Assembly (NCBI GenBank): GCA_015075625.1
Contig: JABTTZ010000003.1
Span: 682,001 to 746,000 of the forward strand
Source: Anaerolineales bacterium
GTDB lineage: Bacteria > Chloroflexota > Anaerolineae > Aggregatilineales > UBA2796
Length of the DNA: 64,000 nt
Direction: 5' to 3'
Shown here: one piece after another, positions 26,560 to 35,972 of the stretch
Numbering within the stretch: position 1 is the stretch's first letter
Layout of the letters: each line of letters starts with the position of its first letter
Notes under the pieces: model-generated
Seen by the model: the letters and a program-made list of their open reading frames with translations, nothing else
Databases searched by the model: none
Told to the model about the DNA's origin: nothing
Translations under genes and position numbers: made by a program

Positions 26560-28110
26560 TTAATGCCGAAAGTGTCTGATCCCTGTAAAAATCATGGCGA
26601 TGTCCGCCTCATCTGCGGCGGCGATCACATCGGCATCCCGCACAGAGCCACCCGGTGCAATCACAGCGGTGATCCCTGCCTCAGCGCCAACCTGTAATCC
26701 ATCGGCAAAGGGAAAGAAGGCATCGGATGCCATTACCGCCCCGTGGGCTTTCTCACCCGCTTTGCCCACCGCAAGGCGAGCCGCATCAACGCGGCTGGGC
26801 AGCCCACCACCGATCCCTAACGTCGTTTGGGCGTTGGCGATCACAATCGCGTTTGATTTCACCGCTTGAACGGCATTCCACGCAAAACGAAGGGCGTTCA
26901 TTTCGGTATCGGATGGGGCGCGTTTGGTGACGACTCGCCACTGGGCATCATGTGGGTCGCCGCGATCTATCGTTTGGATAAGGACACCGCCGCGCACTGC
27001 CCGCAGTTCTACATGGGCAAGAGCGCGGGGGGGGAGGTGATCCTCCATACGCAAAAGACGGCAGTTGCGGCGGTTGGTGGCGAGTAGTTCCTGTGCCAAC
27101 GAGGTGAAATCTGGGGCGGCGATTGCCTCCACAAAGAGATCGCCCATCGCCGCCACAAAGTCATCATCGACAATCTGGTTGACGGCGATCACCCCCCCAA
27201 AGGCGGACATGGGATCGCTGGCAACGGCATCTTGGAGGGCGACGGCAAGGTTTGTATTCACCGCAATCCCCGCCGGATTCATGTGTTTGACAATGACGAC
27301 TGCTGGCGTCCTAAAGCTCTCCACAGCCCGCCATGCGGCGTCAAGGTCAAGCAGGTTGTTGTAGGAAAGCGCTTTGCCGCCGAGGACTTTCCCGCCAAGC
27401 GCCCCTTTGCTGGCGGGGTAGGCATAAAACGCGCCCTTTTGATGGGGGTTTTCGCCATAACGTAAGGGATGCGTTTTCCGCAGATCAAGGCGAATCACAT
27501 CAGGTAGTTCGGCATCCGCTCCGGGGGCTGGTTGATCATGTTCGCTGTCGCCCAAATACTCCGCGATCAAGGAGTCATATTCGCGGGTGAGAGCGAATGC
27601 CTTCGCCGCCAACCCGCGCCGCATGGTCGGCTCAAGAACCCCCATCATCTTGTAAATGGCGAAGGCGTGTTCATAGTCGTGTGGGTCGCTGAGGACAACG
27701 ACGCGCTCAAAGTTTTTTGCCGCTGCCCGCAGCAGGCTGACTCCGCCAATATCGATCTGCTCAATCGCCTCGGCAAGAGTGACATTTGCCTTCGCTATGG
27801 TCTCTTTGAAGGGGTAAAGATTGCAGATTACAAGATCAATGGGGCGGTAGCCAAGCGTTGCCAATTCGGGCAAATCCCCTTCACGGGCAAGGATTCCAGC
27901 ATAAATTGCTGGATGAAGGGTTTTTACCCGCCCGCCAAACATTTCGGGGACTCCGGTGAGCGTTTCCACCGGGGTGACGGCGATTCCAGCATCGGTGAGT
28001 GCCTTCGCCGTGCCGCCGCTGGCGACCAAATCCCATCCCATCTGGGCAAGGAGGGGGGCATATTCCGCTAAACCCGTTTTATCGTAAACACTGATCAGTG
28101 CAGTGGGCAT
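26560..28110 (-). CDS. purH: Bifunctional AICAR transformylase / IMP cyclohydrolase
   Basis: PurH catalyses the last two steps of IMP synthesis. The 516-residue protein has the N-terminal methylglyoxal-synthase-like cyclohydrolase domain (TALISVYDKTGL, ASGGTAKALTDAGI, PEMFGGRVKTLHPAIYAGIL) and the C-terminal transformylase with the catalytic VIVKHMNPAGIA motif, AFGGVIAVN and GAVMASDAFFPF. The end (IFTGIRHFRH) is complete. It begins 6 nt after the acetyltransferase gene, as the last gene of a maeB-acetyltransferase-purH unit, 30 kb away from the main purine operon. Confidence 0.97.
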   Translation of the reverse strand: MPTALISVYDKTGLAEYAPLLAQMGWDLVASGGTAKALTDAGIAVTPVETLTGVPEMFGGRVKTLHPAIYAGILAREGDLPELATLGYRPIDLVICNLYPFKETIAKANVTLAEAIEQIDIGGVSLLRAAAKNFERVVVLSDPHDYEHAFAIYKMMGVLEPTMRRGLAAKAFALTREYDSLIAEYLGDSEHDQPAPGADAELPDVIRLDLRKTHPLRYGENPHQKGAFYAYPASKGALGGKVLGGKALSYNNLLDLDAAWRAVESFRTPAVVIVKHMNPAGIAVNTNLAVALQDAVASDPMSAFGGVIAVNQIVDDDFVAAMGDLFVEAIAAPDFTSLAQELLATNRRNCRLLRMEDHLPPRALAHVELRAVRGGVLIQTIDRGDPHDAQWRVVTKRAPSDTEMNALRFAWNAVQAVKSNAIVIANAQTTLGIGGGLPSRVDAARLAVGKAGEKAHGAVMASDAFFPFADGLQVGAEAGITAVIAPGGSVRDADVIAAADEADIAMIFTGIRHFRH

Positions 28111-28116
28111 AACGCG

Positions 28117-28575
28117 CTAACTATCCTTCATAGGGGTGTCAAAATTCAACACATACACAGCTTCACCATCTTCGATTGTACCAGTATCGACAAACCCTAA
28201 ACTGGCATACAGCGTTCGGGCGGGTTCGTTCTCTGGCACAAAACTGATGTGAATGGCGGGCGTGGCGTGGCGCTCGCGCATTTCTTGGATAATGAGCGGG
28301 AGGGCTGTCCGCCCATAGCCACGCCGCTGATGATCGGCGGCGATCATAAACCGCACAACCCACCAGCGGGGATCGTCCGGGGCGCTGCCATAGAGGACAA
28401 ACCCAACAAGTGTCTCATCGTCGTAAATTGCCCGCGCTGTTCCCCACCCTTCATAGGCGATGAGCAAGAGCGAATGCCAATTGGGGGCAACATAGTGTTC
28501 CTGACCAGCTTTCAAGGGCAGGCGGCATACCGCCGCCCAATTGTCTTTCGTCACCTCATGGAGTTGGATCGCCAT
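28117..28575 (-). CDS. GNAT-family N-acetyltransferase (SpeG/BltD-like)
   Basis: The 152-residue protein carries the acetyl-CoA loop of the GNAT fold, RFMIAADHQRRGYGRTALPLI (motif A Q/RxxGxG/A), preceded by LVGFVLYGSAPDDPRWWVVR and followed by SFVPENEPARTLYASLGFVDTG. The VGFVLYG...DDPRWWVVRFMI and NEPARxLYxxLGF pattern is close to diamine/spermidine acetyltransferases, but the substrate is not certain. It lies 18 nt after maeB and 6 nt before purH on the same strand, so all three are probably cotranscribed. Confidence 0.85.
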   Translation of the reverse strand: MAIQLHEVTKDNWAAVCRLPLKAGQEHYVAPNWHSLLLIAYEGWGTARAIYDDETLVGFVLYGSAPDDPRWWVVRFMIAADHQRRGYGRTALPLIIQEMRERHATPAIHISFVPENEPARTLYASLGFVDTGTIEDGEAVYVLNFDTPMKDS

Positions 28576-28593
28576 TGTCCCATCCTGTCCAGA

Positions 28594-30867
28594 TCATGCC
28601 ATAAATCCTTTTTTGATCGTCCGGTTGTGGGCATCCATGACCGCAACAGAGGTAATCGCCACAATATCATCCACCGAATCGCCATTTTGCAGGACATGAA
28701 CCGGCGCCCCTATCCCCAAAAGGACGGGTCCGATTGCCTGTGCGCCACCCAGACTAGAGAGGAGTTTATAAGCAGTATTGGCGCTCTCCAAATCTGGAAA
28801 AACAAGGACGTTGGCATCCATCACACGGCTGAAAGGGAAACGCCCGACCATCATCTCCGCCGAAACGGCCACATCGGCTTGCACTTCACCGTCAATCACA
28901 AGGTCGGGGCGCTTTTTCCGCACCAGCGTGACGGCATCGCGCACTTTGTTGCTCAGGGGGTGATGAGTGCTGCCAAAATTGCTGAACGAGAGCATAGCGA
29001 TACGTGGGGTGAGATCAAGGTCTTTGGCAAAATCTGCCGCCAAAATAGCAATTTCGGCAAGTTGTTCGGCATCTGGCTCGATATTCACCGTTGCGTCAGT
29101 GAATAAGTAGATTTTCTCATTGGCGATCATGACATACACACCGCTGGCGAATTTGACGCCCGGTTGGGTATGGAAAATTTGAAGGGCAGGGCGAATCACC
29201 TCTGGGTATTCATAGGTCAAGCCGCTGATGTAAACATCGGCGTCCCCTTGATGAACCATCATTGCCCCATACACATTTGCCGTCCGCAGGGCTTGTTCCG
29301 CCATTTGACGGCTGACGCCGCGCCGCTGGCGAAGGGTGTAGTATGCCTCTGTGTAGGCATTCAATGTTTCCGAGGTTGCTGGATCAACAATCTGCGGGCG
29401 GAAGCCATCTAAGCCCAATTCGCGGACTGCCTCGCGGATCACATCTCGTCGTCCGATCAAGATCGGCTGCCCAATGCCTTCATCAGCAATAATCGCCGCC
29501 GCACGGATGATTTTTAGTTCCTCGCCCTCGCCAAAGACAACGCGCTTTTTCCCGCCCATTTTTGCTTTTTGCATCATTTCGATGCGGAAGCGCTGCCCAC
29601 GTCCACGCCGAGCGGTGAGCATTTCGCGGTACTCATCCAAATCAAGCTGGCGACGGGCGACGCCTGTCTCCATAGCCGCCTTCGCCACCGCCGGCGCAAC
29701 ATAGGTCAACACACGGGGATCAAGCGGTTTCGGAATCAGGTATTCATCGCTGAATTTGAGGGAGGTTTTTCCGTAAGCGTTTAGGACGCTATCCGGCACA
29801 TCCTCGTGAGTGAGTTCAGCAAGGGCATAGGCAGCGGCGAGCTTCATTTCCTCGTTGATCGTTCGGGCGCGAACATCCAGCGCCCCTCGGAAAATGAACG
29901 GAAAGCCGAGGACATTGTTCACTTGGTTGGGAAGGTCGCTGCGTCCAGTGGCGATCAGTGCGTCGGGGCGTACTTCCCGCGCCAATTCATACTTGATCTC
30001 TGGATCGGGATTCGCCAATGTAAAGAGAATGGGGCGTTCTGCCATGCTCTCCAGCATATGCGGCGTGACAATATCTGCCGAACTTAAGCCGAGGAACATA
30101 TCTGCCCCGTTGAGCGCATCCTCAAGGGTGCGGGCATCGGTGTCGTTGGCAAAGGGCGCTTTGTACTCGTTCATATTCTCGGAGCGCCCGCTGAAGATAA
30201 CCCCTTTGGAATCTACCATCAGCATGTTTTGGGGGTCCATCCCCAGTTTGATGTAGAGAAGCGCCGTAGAGATTGCCGAAGCGCCCGCGCCGGAAATGAC
30301 CAATTTCAAGTCTTCAATCTTTTTCCCGACAATGCGGAGTGCATTCAAGAGGGCAGCGCTGCTGATGATTGCTGTGCCATGCTGATCGTCATGAAAGACC
30401 GGAATATCCAGCATCTCCCGTAGGCGGCGCTCGATATAGAAACATTCTGGGGCGCGAATATCTTCAAGGTTGATTCCCCCAAACGTAGGGGCGAGGGCGC
30501 GGCATATTTCAATGATCGCGTCGGGATCAAGGGTATCTAATTCAATATCAAAGACATCGACATCGGCAAACACCTTAAAGAGGACGCCTTTTCCCTCCAT
30601 AACGGGTTTGCTGGCAAGAGCGCCAAGATTGCCCAAACCGAGAATTGCCGTCCCATTGCTTACAACGGCAACCAGATTGCCGCGTGCGGTGTAATCAAAG
30701 GCTTTGTCGGGGTCTCCCTTGATCGCCTTGACCACCTCCGCCACGCCGGGCGAATAGGCGAGAGAGAGATCACGTTGGGTAGCGAGAGGTTTTGTGGGGC
30801 GAACTTCAATTTTTCCGGCGCGTCCACGAGTGTGGTATTCAAAGACATCTTCGGGTGTGATAGACAT
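28594..30867 (-). CDS. maeB: NADP-dependent malic enzyme with C-terminal phosphotransacetylase-like domain
   Basis: MaeB decarboxylates malate to pyruvate, producing NADPH. The 757-residue length matches the large hybrid form. Residues 1-430 are malic enzyme (GKIEVRPTKPLATQRDLSL, YSPGVAEV, NGTAILGLGNLGALASKPV, VFHDDQHGTAI, LVISGAGASAISTA). Residues 431-757 resemble phosphotransacetylase (KKRVVFGEGEELKIIRAA, FSNFGSTHHPLSNKVRDAV). In known MaeB proteins the second part has no transacetylase activity and binds acetyl-CoA as a regulator. It starts the unit with the acetyltransferase and purH. Confidence 0.96.
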   Translation of the reverse strand: MSITPEDVFEYHTRGRAGKIEVRPTKPLATQRDLSLAYSPGVAEVVKAIKGDPDKAFDYTARGNLVAVVSNGTAILGLGNLGALASKPVMEGKGVLFKVFADVDVFDIELDTLDPDAIIEICRALAPTFGGINLEDIRAPECFYIERRLREMLDIPVFHDDQHGTAIISSAALLNALRIVGKKIEDLKLVISGAGASAISTALLYIKLGMDPQNMLMVDSKGVIFSGRSENMNEYKAPFANDTDARTLEDALNGADMFLGLSSADIVTPHMLESMAERPILFTLANPDPEIKYELAREVRPDALIATGRSDLPNQVNNVLGFPFIFRGALDVRARTINEEMKLAAAYALAELTHEDVPDSVLNAYGKTSLKFSDEYLIPKPLDPRVLTYVAPAVAKAAMETGVARRQLDLDEYREMLTARRGRGQRFRIEMMQKAKMGGKKRVVFGEGEELKIIRAAAIIADEGIGQPILIGRRDVIREAVRELGLDGFRPQIVDPATSETLNAYTEAYYTLRQRRGVSRQMAEQALRTANVYGAMMVHQGDADVYISGLTYEYPEVIRPALQIFHTQPGVKFASGVYVMIANEKIYLFTDATVNIEPDAEQLAEIAILAADFAKDLDLTPRIAMLSFSNFGSTHHPLSNKVRDAVTLVRKKRPDLVIDGEVQADVAVSAEMMVGRFPFSRVMDANVLVFPDLESANTAYKLLSSLGGAQAIGPVLLGIGAPVHVLQNGDSVDDIVAITSVAVMDAHNRTIKKGFMA

Positions 30868-30964
30868 GATGTGTCTTCCTGAGGGTAGACTTTCTAACCT
30901 CAGTGAGTATATCCCTAATTGTGTTCTTAAGGGTGGATGATGTGTGTCTAATCGTGAAGGGAGC

Positions 30965-30997
30965 GGCTTGTAGGGAAAGCCCCTACAAGCCTTTTTT
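30965..30997 (+). terminator. Intrinsic-terminator-like hairpin with no plus-strand gene before it
   Basis: Stem GGCTTGTAGGG / CCCTACAAGCC (11 bp, loop AAAGC), followed on the plus strand by TTTTTT. Both flanking genes are on the minus strand, for which the hairpin is followed by no T-run. Confidence 0.6.
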
Positions 30998-31008
30998 CCG
31001 ACGGCGGG

Positions 31009-32886
31009 TTAGGGTTTGGGGGGGCGGTTGGCGGTGATGAACCCTTTGGGGTTGAGGTAATCACGCTGGATGCGTCCAGCATCTAGCCAAGGCCAATCGC
31101 CCGGCGCTGTCTCGAAAATTCGTGTAGGGCTAATGTCATAGTGCAAATGAGGCGCGTTTTGGAAAACGCCAAAGGCATCGCCTATATCCGCGATATGCTG
31201 CCCCCGCGAGACACGATCTCCCGCTTTCACTTGCATGTTCTCCACATGCCCATAGCGGCTGTAGACAATCTTCCCCGTCGTGATCTGCGGATCGTGGCGG
31301 ATAATGACTACATTGCCCCAACTGCCCCAATTCGGCGCTTTGCCCGCCCGCTGCGCATAGACCACTTCCCCAGAGGCAACAGCGTAAATCTGCTGTCCCT
31401 TCGTCTTGCCCCGTTTGCTGACGAGATCATCGCCTGTGTGGAGCGATTCCCGCCCCAAAAGGGCATAGCGCACCGCATAGCCTAGCGTCAATAACCACGT
31501 TGGCGGATATGGCGTCCCGCTGTAAATGGCATTCCGTTCGGGGTCTAAGCCCACCGGCGCATCAAACCCATCGGCAACATAGCGGGGCGGACGCTGCCAG
31601 CCGATCACCTGCCGCCAGCGGATCGCATCAAACACAACTTCCCGTCCGGCTTCGCCAGTGAGGTCGTTCAGAAAGACGATACCCGTATTCGGTTTTGTAA
31701 TGTCAAATTGATATACGCCCAACGATGCCCACGCTGAATCAAGTTTTGTCTGGGGAATGGCAACTTCCAGATCCCCCGGCTGCCCAACAATACCGTTTAT
31801 TTTGTAGCGAGCATTGTTCGTCGTCCCATGCTGGGAGGGAATGAAGGCGCTGATCTCATAAAACCCGCTGGCGGGGAGGCGCGGTTCGTAGCGCACCCAA
31901 ACGCGGCTGCTGAAGGGCGAACTGGTGAAATAGCGGCTTGTCCAGCCTTCCTCGTTTGTAAAACTACGCAGCGGGCTTGGCGCACCGTCATAGGTTCCCT
32001 CGCGGTAGCCACCATCATTCGGCTTGACTACAACTTCCGCGCCATAGCGCCCCACCCCAACGGGCGTCCCCTGATCGCCGCCGGGGACACTGCCATCAAT
32101 ATTGACATTGACAGGTGGAAACAGCGCTTTGTTCAGTGTGCCAAAGCGAAACCAACTGAGTCCCGGCGTTTTGTAAGTTTCGAGGGCGATCACGCGGGCG
32201 CGATCCATCCCATCGGCAGTGATCTTATCGCCGCGCCCCTGAAACCCCTGTAAAACGGGAATGAGGGGAATGCCATAACTGCCCCATCGTCCATATGCCT
32301 GCTGAAAGCCGGAATCCGGCGTCAAGCCGAACTCTGCCCAATAGATTTGAGGATGGACGCTGTTTAAGAAAGGGCGCCATTCGTCAGGGAAAATCGGGTC
32401 GTAGTGCCAGGGGCGCGGGTCAACGCTCATCCCAATGTGAAAATCAGCCGGCACGCCGCTTTTCAAACGGAGCATGAAAGGGCGGATGGCGGCACGCCCA
32501 CCGCTGAAGTACCCCTCAAACGGCTCAACATCCAAAATGAGCGATTTCACGCCGGGACGCTTACAGGCTTGAATCAAGAAATCCGCTTCAGCGGTGGGGT
32601 TCTTTCCGTAGGGGATTGCCCATGCATGAAAATCCAGCCCAACAGCGGCGAGCTTGCTCACCCAACGGTCAATATCTGCCAGCGAACGAATGGCGAGGTC
32701 GGGCTTGGGGTCGCCCGCACCGAGATTGCCGATCCACTGGCTGCCCTCGCCAATCTTGACGAACAGGGCATCCACCGCCGGGGCATAGGTGCGGATGGTA
32801 TCGATCAACTCATCCAGGGTGTTTTCGCCAACGGTACGCCCATGAACATACCACAGGGCGACTTTCCCATCATAGGGGGTGGGCAT
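31009..32886 (-). CDS. Glycoside-hydrolase-like TIM barrel fused to M23 peptidase, no signal peptide
   Basis: The 625-residue protein has three parts. A TIM-barrel region resembling glycoside-hydrolase-like proteins covers about 5-265 (KVALWYVHGRTVGENTLDEL, VKSLILDVEPFEGYF, VHPQIYWAEFG). A beta-sandwich region covers about 285-430 (SSRVWVRYEPRLPASGFYEIS), resembling golvesin/CBM-type modules. An M23 zinc endopeptidase domain covers about 480-600, with SLHTGDDL and NAPHLHYD supplying the HxxxD and HxH metal ligands. M23 enzymes cut peptidoglycan cross-links outside the cell. The start is firm (AGGAG 8 nt upstream, in-frame stop before it), yet no signal peptide or anchor is visible. It follows the helical-repeat gene by 24 nt. 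Confidence 0.78.
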   Translation of the reverse strand: MPTPYDGKVALWYVHGRTVGENTLDELIDTIRTYAPAVDALFVKIGEGSQWIGNLGAGDPKPDLAIRSLADIDRWVSKLAAVGLDFHAWAIPYGKNPTAEADFLIQACKRPGVKSLILDVEPFEGYFSGGRAAIRPFMLRLKSGVPADFHIGMSVDPRPWHYDPIFPDEWRPFLNSVHPQIYWAEFGLTPDSGFQQAYGRWGSYGIPLIPVLQGFQGRGDKITADGMDRARVIALETYKTPGLSWFRFGTLNKALFPPVNVNIDGSVPGGDQGTPVGVGRYGAEVVVKPNDGGYREGTYDGAPSPLRSFTNEEGWTSRYFTSSPFSSRVWVRYEPRLPASGFYEISAFIPSQHGTTNNARYKINGIVGQPGDLEVAIPQTKLDSAWASLGVYQFDITKPNTGIVFLNDLTGEAGREVVFDAIRWRQVIGWQRPPRYVADGFDAPVGLDPERNAIYSGTPYPPTWLLTLGYAVRYALLGRESLHTGDDLVSKRGKTKGQQIYAVASGEVVYAQRAGKAPNWGSWGNVVIIRHDPQITTGKIVYSRYGHVENMQVKAGDRVSRGQHIADIGDAFGVFQNAPHLHYDISPTRIFETAPGDWPWLDAGRIQRDYLNPKGFITANRPPKP

Positions 32887-32910
32887 AAGGCTGTTCTCCT
32901 GAAGGGACGG

Positions 32911-33756
32911 CTAATTTCCAGTCAAATCCTTATAGTCGCGGCGGGTGATTAGGTTCGCTTGCAGCGCAGCGTCGGGGTTTGCCTTGATGTAGCGCTGGAC
33001 AGCCTGATTCGCCATGTGGTTAGGGGGATAGGTCTCTTCCAGCCCTTTGATCCACTCCACCACAGATGGCTCGTGAATGATGATCTCACCGAGATAATCG
33101 ACGCCCGCCGCCAGGAAATATTCAGCGGCATCGTCGGTATCCCCCATCAGGGTGAGCATCCGATCTAAGACGGCTTTCCAATCGCGGCTGTCATGGAGGT
33201 AGGAGAGGAGGCGCAACGCATGGTAAGAAACACCCTGATCAAGGTCGTGAATCAAGCGCCGTGCGGTATCTGCCACCTCACGCGGCAGCCCCCGCCGCGA
33301 AGACCGTCCGGCATCGCGCAGAAGGGCGTACTTTACTTCGGGGATTTCGGTGGGCATGAGCAGAATCTGATTCACCAATGCCGAGGCTTCGTCATAATAG
33401 CCATCGAGCATCGAAAACAAAATTTGGAATTGTTCGGCGGCGTTGGTGCGCATCACCGGATTGGGGTGGCGCAGCAGCTTTAGCATCAGCTTGTGGTTTC
33501 GGCGCTGGATAGCGATCTCAAGGATATTCAGGGGGTATTCCAATTTCCCCCCCCGCGCAATGGGGGCAATCCAGTGTTCCGCTGCCAGCGCCTCAATGTG
33601 TTCCATGGGCAGCGCTTCATGGAGATTCGCCTGTTTTGCCTGTTTCGCTACATCAATAACAAACCGTTCGGGGTCATTGCGTAATTTTGCCGATTGGCGT
33701 GCTTGATGGGCGATATTTTCGAGCTTATCGAGAGCAACTGTGTTTGTCATAGCCAT
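32911..33756 (-). CDS. Helical-repeat protein of unknown function
   Basis: The 281-residue product is almost entirely alpha-helical, with repeat-like helix pairs (NILEIAIQRRNHKLMLKLLRHPNPVMRTNAAEQFQ-like, then EVKYALLRDAGRSSRRGLP and SYHALRLLSYLHDSRDWKAVLDRML). This suggests an ARM/HEAT-type solenoid. There is no signal peptide or TM segment. It is the first gene of a two-gene unit with the TIM-barrel/M23 protein, so the two may work together. No enzyme motif is visible and no named family is recognised. Confidence 0.65.
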   Translation of the reverse strand: MAMTNTVALDKLENIAHQARQSAKLRNDPERFVIDVAKQAKQANLHEALPMEHIEALAAEHWIAPIARGGKLEYPLNILEIAIQRRNHKLMLKLLRHPNPVMRTNAAEQFQILFSMLDGYYDEASALVNQILLMPTEIPEVKYALLRDAGRSSRRGLPREVADTARRLIHDLDQGVSYHALRLLSYLHDSRDWKAVLDRMLTLMGDTDDAAEYFLAAGVDYLGEIIIHEPSVVEWIKGLEETYPPNHMANQAVQRYIKANPDAALQANLITRRDYKDLTGN

Positions 33757-33940
33757 TAACCGTAAATCAACAATGGGAATCGCCGCTGCCAGTCTGAAAG
33801 TAGCGATCTAAAGAACAAAGAGCCGCCGATCAAAACACCCCTATAATAGCCTACAATGGGCTGAAGCGCCTTGACCCTACTTCGTCTACGTCCAGTACCC
33901 CCATTCCACGCCCCTCACCACAGGGCTATGGAATTCTACC

Positions 33941-35836
33941 TTAACGTACCTCATAGACCCGCGCCCCATCTGACTCAAACACCAATTTTAAATAGGGGAG
34001 ATCATCGGTTGGCACACCATAAGCGGCGGCTTCGGGGAGCGGCAGACGCCAACGGTACATCTCACGAAGTGCTACCGGGTTGCCAAACACTTGCGGGACA
34101 ATGACATAGTTAACCCCGTATTGGTGCAGCAAGGCTGCGTTTTCCGGCGCGGCGGGATCGCGCCAAAAGGCTTTGAGGGCGGCTTGCCGTGCCTCTACGA
34201 TCTCCGTCCCGCGAAAGAAGGGTTGCGGACGAAAATACACAGTCTGTCGGGCAGTAATGACCGGAATCCAATCCCCTTCATGGGGACCGGGATGATTCAA
34301 AATCAGGGTATCGCGGGGGGTGTTCTCTCGCAGCCACGTTGCCGCTCGAACATCGGCATAGCTGGCGAACGCCCCAAACATCTGAAAGGCGGTGCTTTTA
34401 CTCCACGTTGTAAGCGCCTGCGCATTGGCACCAACGAGGATACCAATCAGCATGATTCCCCCAATGAGCGGGAGGCTGAAGCGCCGCACCCATGCGGTGG
34501 TTCTTTCTACGCCAAGTCGATCTGTAATCCACAACAAGGCGATTGCGGCGAAATATAGGTAGGGAATGATCGCCCCATGCCACGCCACACTAAAGGGGTA
34601 ATCGTACTTGAAAATAGGCAGCCAACCGAGGATTGCCCGCGTGATCCCGATGCTGCTGTTATCCAAAATCAAGAGAATCCAGACCAACATGAGGTTATCA
34701 ACCGTGTTACGCCGCCGCAGAGCGATCCACATGCCGCCGAGGGCAAAGGGGACGATCACCACCCCTTGATAAACGGTTAAGACGAGGAGATGTGCCAGAT
34801 CGGTATGGAAGGGGGAGGCAATATCCGAGGTTAAGAGCGGTGCAAGCTGTGCCAGCCATGGCAGCAACCCGATGAATGCCAAGCCGGGGATGCCGGCTGC
34901 CAAGCCAAGCCAACGGGGAAAGAATTCCCGAAAAATAGGGCGCGGCTTGGTAAACCACAACCCGATTAACCAGGGGACATAGCCAAACATGAGGATGATG
35001 GTCATATCCGGTTGGGAGAGCGGCACAGCCCCTAAGCAAAGCACTGCGGCAAAAAAATCGGCACGCCGCCCTTCGCGGTGAAAACGTAAGGCAAAGGTGA
35101 GAAAGGCAAGGCTAAAGACCAACCCCAACAAGGCGGTAAAGTGGGAATCGAGATAGGCGCTGAAGAGTCCCCCGCTTAGCAAGGCGGCGATCCCAAAGAC
35201 AATGCCCATCCGGCGGGATTCCCCTGGATCGAGTTCATTGCCAAAATCGTAGGCAATCCAAACAAATAAGATAGCGAGGACAGCCCCCACCGCAAACTGA
35301 ATGGTGTGGATGCCAGCGTTCAACCGCGCCCCTAGATAGGCGATAATTGCCGGAAAGCCGGGCGAATACAAGTAGCTGATCTCTGGATGGAAGGGGGCTA
35401 GGGTCGTCAGACTGCCGCTGTCACGTAGGGTTAGACTGAGGACGCCAAAGCCTTGTGCGTCAGTATCCAACGGCACAGGCAAGATGAGGGCGGGCAAGGT
35501 AAAAAGAAAGGCGACAAGGGCAAAAAAAGCGAGTTCACGGGGACCCGCCCATCCACTGTAGGTGCGCGTGCCGCCTTCTGCCTCTGTACGGAACATACCC
35601 GCCGAGAGCGTCCCCGTGAAGAAAATGCCAACAATGGCAGCAAACCACATGTAATCGATGAGCAGTGTATCCCAACCGAAAAGAGCGGCGAGGAAGATTC
35701 CGCCCGTTGTGATGAAGGCAAGGGTGAGCGCTCCGGCAAGCCCCACGCGAGGCCCATAGGTTGGCAAGGCAGGGGAGAGCATTGCGCCCGCCCCAAAAAT
35801 CACCGAGGCAAAGACAAACAAGACAAATATAGGCAT
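33941..35836 (-). CDS. Polytopic membrane protein, glycosyltransferase-like (GT-C type)
   Basis: The 631-residue protein has roughly 11-13 hydrophobic helices through residue 500. A soluble C-terminal domain of about 130 residues follows (ADVRAATWLRENTPRDTLIL, then HPGPHEGDWIPVITARQTVYF). Helical bundle plus an extracytoplasmic tail with ATWLRENTP, and a first-loop acidic pair, is the usual plan of GT-C transferases of the PMT/ArnT kind that use lipid-linked sugars. The specific family is not recognised. It lies alone between two unlinked minus-strand genes; 136 bp separate it from the beta-propeller gene. Confidence 0.68.
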   Translation of the reverse strand: MPIFVLFVFASVIFGAGAMLSPALPTYGPRVGLAGALTLAFITTGGIFLAALFGWDTLLIDYMWFAAIVGIFFTGTLSAGMFRTEAEGGTRTYSGWAGPRELAFFALVAFLFTLPALILPVPLDTDAQGFGVLSLTLRDSGSLTTLAPFHPEISYLYSPGFPAIIAYLGARLNAGIHTIQFAVGAVLAILFVWIAYDFGNELDPGESRRMGIVFGIAALLSGGLFSAYLDSHFTALLGLVFSLAFLTFALRFHREGRRADFFAAVLCLGAVPLSQPDMTIILMFGYVPWLIGLWFTKPRPIFREFFPRWLGLAAGIPGLAFIGLLPWLAQLAPLLTSDIASPFHTDLAHLLVLTVYQGVVIVPFALGGMWIALRRRNTVDNLMLVWILLILDNSSIGITRAILGWLPIFKYDYPFSVAWHGAIIPYLYFAAIALLWITDRLGVERTTAWVRRFSLPLIGGIMLIGILVGANAQALTTWSKSTAFQMFGAFASYADVRAATWLRENTPRDTLILNHPGPHEGDWIPVITARQTVYFRPQPFFRGTEIVEARQAALKAFWRDPAAPENAALLHQYGVNYVIVPQVFGNPVALREMYRWRLPLPEAAAYGVPTDDLPYLKLVFESDGARVYEVR

Positions 35837-35972
35837 AGAGTCAGCCGTTCAGTCCATAGTCAATTCAGGGTAACACAGCGGAGTGCAATTTTAGCGAACG
35901 TATCTAAACCTGAGTGAACACAGGGGCATTGATCCCCCCCGCTGTTAGGGGCAGCGGGGGAGGTACGCCAAC

